A DNA stretch of 64,000 nucleotides, taken from positions 25,891,351-25,955,350 of the forward strand of contig NC_065544.1 in the NCBI RefSeq assembly GCF_932294415.1, written 5' to 3'. Position 1 is the first letter of the stretch. The number at the start of each line of letters is the position of its first letter. The stretch comes from Quercus robur (lineage: Eukaryota > Streptophyta > Magnoliopsida > Fagales > Fagaceae). A program made the translations under genes and the position numbers. This document shows positions 49,443 through 64,000 of this stretch, one piece after another. The notes under the pieces were generated by a model. The model ran no database searches. It was not told the origin of the DNA and saw nothing but the letters and a program-made list of their open reading frames with translations.

Positions 49443-50370
49443 GGCCAATGGCCCAATCCGAGGACGTAACTAGTCCGAGGACGAATAACTGCTTGCATGA
49501 GGGTTAGTGGTAGTAAGTAAAGGGGTAAAATCCGATCAGGATCGCCTGGCAAAGGTCAGAGGTGGAGTGTCATCTCAGCAGAGTAAAGTCGAGGTAAGAG
49601 GAAGTGTACTGTCGTCAAAAGCAACATTCCAGACCGTTCCATGGATAAGGATAAACATTAAGAAGGGACATGACAGAGGAAATCTACAAATATCTTGGGA
49701 AAAGCTGCTACCACCACATTAAATATACCACAGCTAACTCTCTAGCAGCATTAATGATGAAGTGATCCCTAAACAGTAATTCTCAACTTTCCAGCTACTA
49801 TCCAAAGACTTTAGGGAGGGGTTGATGGGTTGGGCCCACTTCATGTTGCTTTTGGGGAAACATTAACAATTGCCAGTTTCTTCTTTTGTAACAGGTATCA
49901 AATTGTTACAATATTTCAATATCTTCGGTGTTCATAACTTGAAAATATGTCACATCATCAAGCACTTCTCATCAGGTGATTTTTTTTTTTTTTTTTTTTT
50001 ATATATCTTTAATATATTATCTATAGATCACAGTGCATTAGTCTGCAATTTCTTTTTTTTTTCCCTTCACGTGTTGTGAAAAATGGGGTTCATGGGTGTT
50101 CAAATCCTCCTAAACTTGGTGGTGGTGCCATAGCATGACCAAGGATGGAACCAAAATCTGGATTGAAAGGAGGCCAAAGTATAAAAACAAACAACAAAGG
50201 TATTTGCTTGATATCTTCTCAAAAACAAAAGCATATTTGCTTGATAGACCCAATCTTCATGCTCTAAACACTATAATAATACTTATAGACTCACAATCAG
50301 ACTTTATAAGATACTAGCTTATAACCACATGCATATGGATGGATACACTTAAAGATATATAATAAAATGC

Positions 50371-50396
50371 TATATTATAGTTCATAGATCGCAGCA
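50371..50396. other. Deletion junction with templated filler, unit 4
   Basis: This scar is base-for-base the same as at 21226-21251. Confidence 0.9.
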
Positions 50397-51177
50397 GGAA
50401 AAAAGTAATTTTTTCGATTTTCTAAAATTATAGTTGATAGCCTAGCAAAATTAAGAAGCTTCCTAATTTTAAAAATAAAAATAAAAATTATTTGTTACAA
50501 CAAGTAGGGAATTAGAACCTTAATTCTCCAAGTAAAGGAGGCCAAACATTATCACTGAATTGCAACAGGAGGGTCCATAAAAAGGTTAACGCTATTAAGA
50601 AAAAAAATTACATTTTATATTTACTGTAATTCATCATAGTTCATAGTTCATTAACGGTGGAAGGTGCAATAACAAGCTAAATAATTACATCTTCCACAAT
50701 ATGCCGTCTCCATGGTTATACATAGATCGCAGCAATTATTTTGTGAAAAAGAACGAATGCATAATTCAGTCCATAATTGACTTTTGCGTTCAATGAAACG
50801 ATTCACACGTATATCTAGTTTAGGAAATATCTTACAAGTTTGAATCTGTATCTTGCACTCTACCTGAGAGAAAAAAACACATGTAAAATGGGTGAGTGAA
50901 CAAACTTCATGAAATTTGTATACAAAAGTATAGGAGTGAAAAATTGGTCAAAAAAAATCAAATGCGCAAACATTAATACAATTTACTCAAATTTTTATAA
51001 TAAATGAACAAATACATATAATGTTCGTGGCGAGGGGTGTGGCTTACTTTCATTACTTTTTTAATTGGAATCTCCTTTTGTTTTAATGAGAGATTGCCAC
51101 ATCACCTACAACTAAATAAAATGTGAAAATTAAAACCTACCCCCCTTACCATTGTATATTTAAAACAAAAAGACATA

Positions 51178-52227
51178 TCCAGTTAAAAAAGTACTAGAGG
51201 TGTGATCTTTCCTCACTTTGATGGGAGTAATTATGTATACTAAAAGGTGAGGATGAAAGCCTTCTTGAAATCTCTGGATGAGAGAGTACAACTGTCTGTT
51301 GAAACTGGTTGGGAAAAATCTGCTACTTCTTTGGCTCAATGGACTGATGCTCAAAAGGAAGCTACTAGTCATAACAGCAAGGCTATGAATGCTATATTTA
51401 ATGTTGTTTCACTAGAAGAAATTAAAAAGATATCTAATGTAGAAGTAGCACACACTGCATGGAATATCTTACAAACTATACTTGAAGGAACTAAAGCTGT
51501 CAAAACCAATAAATTGCAACAGTTGACTTCTAAATTTGAGAGTATCAAAATGTCTGAGGATGAATCATTTGATGAATTTTATGCTAAACTCAATGACATT
51601 GTTAACTTTGCATTTAATCTGCGTGAAGTTTATGTGAAACCTAAGATAGAATAATCTTAAGATCCTTAACAAAAGACTTTACACCCAAAGTGACAGCCAT
51701 CACTGAAAGTAAGGATGTAGATATCATTCCTGTTGATAAACTTGTAGGATCCCTTCAAATTTATGAGTCTCACCTTCCTAAGACCAAAAGATTAAATCTT
51801 TGGCCTTGAAATCAATAGATGATGTTGATGATAGTGTGTTTCACAATGAAATCTCTTCTATTGAAATTGCTTACCTTACTAAACAATTCAGAAACTTTTT
51901 GAAAATAACAATACAAATGCAAGAAACAAAATCTTTGCTGACTATAAGAATGTGAAGAAGAATGAGCAACCTAAGAATGATTCATTCGAAAAACCTAATT
52001 TTGGAAAAGAAAAGGTTGGTCAAACTTCTAGCAGTTCTTTTGGTCAACAATGTTTTGATTGTCAACGTTATGGACATATAAAATTTGAATGTCCTACATA
52101 CTTGAGGTCTAAAGGAAAGGCCATGGCTGTCACTTTAAGTGACGGTGAAGGATCTAATCATGATTTTGATAGTGATCAGGAAGGCAAGTTCATGGCCTTC
52201 ACTGATGCTGTTGGACACTTAGAATGA
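51178..52227 (+). mobile_element. Copia-type gag fossil, unit 4
   Basis: This is the same broken gag remnant as at 7460-8509, nearly identical to the other units. Confidence 0.75.
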
Positions 52228-52292
52228 GCAACCTTCATACCCCGAAAAATATTGTGTAGAAAGCATGGTTGCAATATATAAAAGTTTAGACC

Positions 52293-52333
<41 letters not shown>

Positions 52334-52619
52334 GTGTGTGTAAATATATATTTGGCAAGCTCTCAAATAAAGTTGGCCGATAAAAAAATGAAATAGCTAA
52401 ACCGGAAATAACCAAGGGAATATATATCTGTCTAAGGTGAAACCTTGTCATTTAATCCCATGTTTAAATACAATTAATCTTCCTAACGTTTTATTGTGTT
52501 CAAAACGTTTGACAAATACTAAAGGTTTGGATAGCCATAATGTTAAAAAGCGTTTGAGCACTAATGACAATAACTTCAGCCAATTAAGGTCAGAATTAAA
52601 AACAATGTATTAAGATTGA

Positions 52620-52822
52620 GGGATTGTTTGGGATTTGCTTATTTTGTTGACACTGAAAACTTTTTGTTAAAAATACTGTAAATAAAGGTAAAATTAAGCT
52701 AAAATAGTACAGTGGGGCCCATGAATAGTACTAAAAAGTACAATGAGGCCCATGAATAATAGCAAAAATAAGCTGAATAGTAAAATAAGTTGGCAAAAAA
52801 TAAGCTATCAAAATGCAACCTG
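52620..52822. mobile_element. hAT-like MITE, unit 4
   Basis: This is the counterpart of 8908-9110. Confidence 0.6.
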
Positions 52823-53752
52823 AATAAAGGGAAAAACGTTAGCCAATAACGTTTACTAGGTAAGCAACTCATAACAGATAGTTGAATGAAAGGTAATAAA
52901 TAAAAAATATTACTATTTTTATAAAAATATTTTAACAAGAACAAAATGCCACATGGCTGTAACTTATTCTTAATTCTTGCACAAACTGATATTAATTTAA
53001 TTACATCATTAAGCCTATTCGATTACACATTGGAGCTTTACATTGATGCTGCTGGACACTTAGCTGCTGCTGATGCATTCGTTACTGCATCACTATGTGT
53101 GTAAGGTGAAGATGCCTGTTTTGGGTGGCGACAAAGAATTCTCATCCTCAAGCCTCTTTACCAAGGATTTATTGGTCAGTTCACGTAAGGCAATTCTTTG
53201 GAGAATTTGGAGTATGGCAATCTAAATTGCTCTAGCGGGATGATTAGCCGTGGAGTTGTTTGTAAGAGACAATTTTTAATTAAATCTCTTGTTCTTTAGT
53301 GCTCAATCTAGATATCTAATGAGCTATATATCACTGGAGCACTCTTTCTTCACAAAATTTCAAATGAGGTTAGAGTTATCATAAATGACATATGTCAGGC
53401 CATTTTATTAATGTGTTTTTTCAACTAGTTTTTATAAAGTCCAAATCTCCTAACCCATTTTTGCTGAATTATATTACAACAAAATGGTAAATTATAAATA
53501 CTTTGTTTCTTTCTTATACTTAGAAAAAAAAAAAACATTAAATAGTGGCAAAATATGCATTTAGATTTTAGAGTATCAATAACTCTAAATTGTAGTGCGC
53601 AAATTTGAAATCAGCTAAACTTCACATAAAAAACTGGGTTAAATAACAAGCGTTCCCCACTTGTTCCAAGCTTGAACCCATATACGATTTATACAAAAAG
53701 CTTGCCAAGCTCTACACTATTAGACATTATATAGGCCTAAAAACAATTTGAC

Positions 53753-60971
<7,219 letters not shown>

Positions 60972-61034
60972 TTTTGATTCCTCCTTTGTATGTAGTACCG
61001 CTCTTCCTTTCTCTCATGCTTTCTGTCTTGGTCC

Positions 61035-61045
61035 TATATTTATAG
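61035..61045 (-). promoter_or_regulatory. TATA box of subtilase copy 4
   Basis: The CTATAAATATA box is retained although the surrounding promoter has diverged. It lies 64-74 bp upstream of the ATG at 60971. Confidence 0.72.
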
Positions 61046-61244
61046 TCACAGATTTTGCCTTTTGTGTTTTCCTATTCTGGTGGAGATTTTTGAGCTAAAA
61101 TGGAATCATTGACTTTTTCCAAAATTACAATTCTTGCATATACTAATTAATTAAAGGCAAGGATGGGGAGATTTGGATTGAGATCTCGTGCAATATCCTA
61201 GGTATTGCACGGTGTGCAATAGCACAAATCTCAGCCGCATCTCA

Positions 61245-61267
61245 TTATTTCAAAAACAATCTCTCCG

Positions 61268-61304
<37 letters not shown>

Positions 61305-61306
61305 AT
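61245..61306 (+). mobile_element. Short poly-A insertion flanked by 10-bp direct repeats
   Basis: A short 5' piece and about 37 A residues lie between two copies of CCGCATCTCA (61235-61244 and 61307-61316). A poly-A tail with a target duplication is the mark of LINE-driven retroposition, so this looks like a severely 5'-truncated insert. The source cannot be named. Confidence 0.5.
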
Positions 61307-61316
61307 CCGCATCTCA

Positions 61317-63702
61317 CTTCTCCAGTGCTCCTCCCTCTGCTGTCACCACCACCCTCAGTTTCTGCATCTTACCCAAACCACATCCGCATGCCCACCATCA
61401 TCTCTGGTCTAACTCTCCACTTTTTCTAGTTGACGAAGCGAACCTTCAACCGTTTCATGGGTTTTGTGAATCTTTGTTTTCTTCCTTCTCTAAACTTGTA
61501 AGTAGTTTTTTTTCCAAGATATTTCAAATTTTACTTTTTGTTACCCAGATACAAGTTTTTTTATTATCTCAGTTTTTTTTTTTTTTTTGTAATTATGTAA
61601 TTTCATGAATTTGATGGTAATACTTTCACTGAATCTGTGTAAAATTACAAATGGAAGATCAAATTGATAGACCTAGTCATTGAATCAGATTGATTTCTTG
61701 AAATTTCCAGATTTTTTTTGGCCCCTGAAATTTTTTGCCATACGTGTTCTTGGTGATTTTTTTTTTTTTTTTTTTCCTTTTGATTCCTTTGATATCCATG
61801 TTGATCTCTTTGATGATTATGGTTAGTCTTTGATGGAATGATGTATCTTGAACGATTTTTGTACGGGATATTTAGGAATTTATGTCCTATTGATTTTCAA
61901 CTTGTGTTCATTTCTTATACACTCCATCTGTTTGATAAAATGCAGCAATAATTACTAGTTTTGCACATTTGTTTTATTAAAATTTGGATTGTTGAGTTTT
62001 CAAATATTGTTTTGTGAAAATACTTATTTGCTTGGCAATTTTCATGGATGGGTGTTGTGATGTCATTTGTGGTGGTATTGTTTAGCTGTGTGGAGATTCT
62101 AGGCAAGGGGGTTTAGAAGGAGAAAAAGGAAATATACTATATCAAGCTTTAGCATGAATGAGGTTTATGTGAGAGCATAACTTTTTTTATAAAAAAATTA
62201 TTATTTACATGTGTTTGATAATTTTGCATAAATGGTGTTTGAAAAATGCAACTTGAAACGGTTTTAGGATGTTTGCATAGTATAAATTAAAATGTTAAAC
62301 CTTGAGTTTCAGCCATTAATTATTTTTCATGGAAGAATTGCTCGTTTTCATCTCTGCAATTGAAAGATTTTTTTTCTTTTAGATGCAACTAAAGTTTGAA
62401 AGCTTACTTGGAATTTTCAGATTTTGGTTCATTCTTTGTAATAATGAATTTTGTTTTTTGGTAGTGCAGGCATGTGATACATCTATTCTGTTGGGTTTGC
62501 TGAAGAAGAAAGAAAGAATGATGCTCTTGTATATGTTACCTATCAGATTTGTTACATGTTTATCACGGCAAGCATGCAAGACCAAATTATGCAACATTTT
62601 TGGAGAGACATATTAATAGGGATCAAGTTAAACATATCCACTTTGATAAGGTGATGAAGATGAAGTTTAAGTCCCATGTATTTCAATATTAGTTTAGATC
62701 AGGTTCAATAAGCTTTATCTATCTTATAATGTTGGGTAGATTCTCATAGAATGCTTATCAATTACTTGTAATGTTGATTTATATTCAGCCACGTGGAATA
62801 AATAATGTTTGATTAGTTCATTAACTTTTGTGAACCATTTAAAACGCAAGATTTGAGCTCCTATTGTATAGACCCTTGTTATCATTTTGGTGTTACATAG
62901 TTGTTCTATTGTTGCTTGTTAATGAACCATTTCTAAGAGTTATGGAAGTCAGTTTAGTGTGATGTATATCATGTAGGTGGAGTCGTTTTCTAATTCAGTT
63001 GGTCAATTTAACCAGTTGTGTTTATTGAGTCTCTTGTTTTCAAGTCCTAGTGTGTCAATTATTAGCTATTTTCTTTCCTTCATTTTAGTGGTTGTGATTC
63101 CTTGTTTTTCAAATTTAAATGTTGTAATTGCTGGTATAAAACCTTTTGTGTTGCAATCCTAATTTCTTTTGTGCTAAAACCAACTCCTTTTAGTGTTAAA
63201 ACTAGCTAGTAATTTAAGTAAGTTGCATGATTGCTTGTTAATTTTACAATTGTTGGAAACTTTCATATCATATTTCTCATAAACCATGTACAAAGAAATC
63301 TGCCAACTTTTATTACTTCTTCAAAAAGTATAAAGAAAACCAAGATCCCTTAACAAAACAGTGACTAAGGGATCACTTGGCCAAAACCAAATATTTATAG
63401 GGGCAAATAGTTAATAGAGACAAAGGTAGCAACGATTTCTCTAGAATAATATTACAATCAAAGATTTACATGTATAATCATTTACTTCTCAAGGTCACAA
63501 ATGATCTTAGACAAGTGAACAAATCAGCCATTGGAAACCAACAACCTTGGACAACTATGCAGCGCAGAAAGTAACTCTCATCATTTGGCATTCAACAACC
63601 TCCATTCCCTTCTACCAATGTTATAAGGTTGCACATCAACAAATTGCAAAAGTAGCTTAAACTTGGCCGCTTCGTCCCTGTACACCAGAATAAGAAACCA
63701 TA
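61317..63702. other. Unique right flank, no recognised gene
   Basis: The first 120 bp are C/T-rich with few A residues, like a plant 5' leader, and are followed by a possible donor (ACTTGTAAGTAG, near 61495). T-rich intron-like sequence follows. A possible acceptor (TAGTGCAG, near 62462-62469) precedes about 230 bp of less biased sequence with only short open frames. A spliced non-coding transcript is possible, but nothing proves it. None of this occurs in the array. Confidence 0.35.
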
Positions 63703-63845
63703 TCAAGCTCTCTTTTTGTTAACAATTGAAAAGCACATTTTTGCTTTTTCTTTTGCAACTTCAAGCACATTACTACAACTTGGACCCAAAGATTTACAAT
63801 CATATATTTTGGTGCATTTCTCAATATGACGAATCTCCCTCAAGA
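63703..63845 (-). CDS. Candidate 3'-terminal exon of an unknown gene
   Basis: On the minus strand, after a good acceptor (TTGTGCAG at 63846-63853), an open stretch of about 47 codons reads LREIRHIEKCTKIYDCK and onward to NKKRA and a stop (63703-63705). Codon use and the position next to the acceptor fit a terminal coding exon whose upstream exons would lie at higher coordinates, partly outside the window. I do not recognise the family. Chance is a real alternative. Confidence 0.25.
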
Positions 63846-64000
63846 CTGCACAACATACAAATAAAATATCTTAACATCACTTCAAAGTTTCTAACAAATA
63901 TTTTCACAAACACCTTCAGTGCATTTCACAATTCAAACCTCAATAGAAACATAGGGAATGAGAAAAAACTGATCATTGTGACAAATTTCAAACTGAGAAA

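Overview
This is a plant nuclear segment. It is AT-rich, with multi-exon genes whose GT-AG introns can be read directly, and it carries plant-type transposable elements (hAT elements, an LTR solo copy, a Copia-type gag fossil). The main gene is a plant cucumisin-like subtilase. The gene model and repeat style suggest a eudicot, possibly a woody one (Fagales is a guess). The sequence alone does not identify the species.

The window is dominated by a head-to-tail tandem array. The same unit begins at 1, 18190, 32756 and 47332. Units 2 and 3 are 14,566 and 14,576 bp long. Unit 1 is 18,189 bp because it keeps a 3.64 kb stretch (3035-6676) that the other three units lack. Unit 4 is cut short at about 61175, where a unique right flank begins. 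Each unit, left to right, holds a fossil plant-transposon/LTR-type segment, a Copia-type gag fossil, a small hAT-like MITE, one subtilase gene on the minus strand, and (units 1-3 only) a spacer with a SINE-like repeat and a PB1-like gene fragment.

Each subtilase gene has 11 exons with compatible splice phases. In copies 1-3 the exons total 2,214 bp (737 codons plus stop), with a signal peptide, an I9 propeptide, a split S8 catalytic domain (Asp139, His203, Asn305, Ser528), a PA insert and a C-terminal fibronectin-III-like domain. The predicted products are secreted serine proteases. Copies 1, 3 and 4 are open throughout. Copy 2 has a stop codon formed across the exon 7/exon 8 junction and is probably a pseudogene.

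The array's history can be read from shared marks. Units 2-4 share one deletion whose 26-bp filler was copied from two nearby sites, so they descend from one deleted ancestor and unit 1 keeps the older form. In copy 4, near-identity to the other copies ends between about 54593 and 55170, inside the gene. Its 5' half and promoter are visibly more diverged and carry a 2,226-bp hAT insertion in intron 2. This is what unequal crossing over between two older neighbouring subtilase genes would leave: amplified hybrid genes, with the last copy keeping the original 5' half.

The right flank (61175-64000) has a poly-A insertion between 10-bp direct repeats, AT-rich sequence with no gene I recognise, and one weak candidate terminal exon near the right edge. 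I found no rRNA, tRNA, CRISPR array or clearly new biological system. The most informative signals are the array, its deletion scar and the crossover inside the gene.
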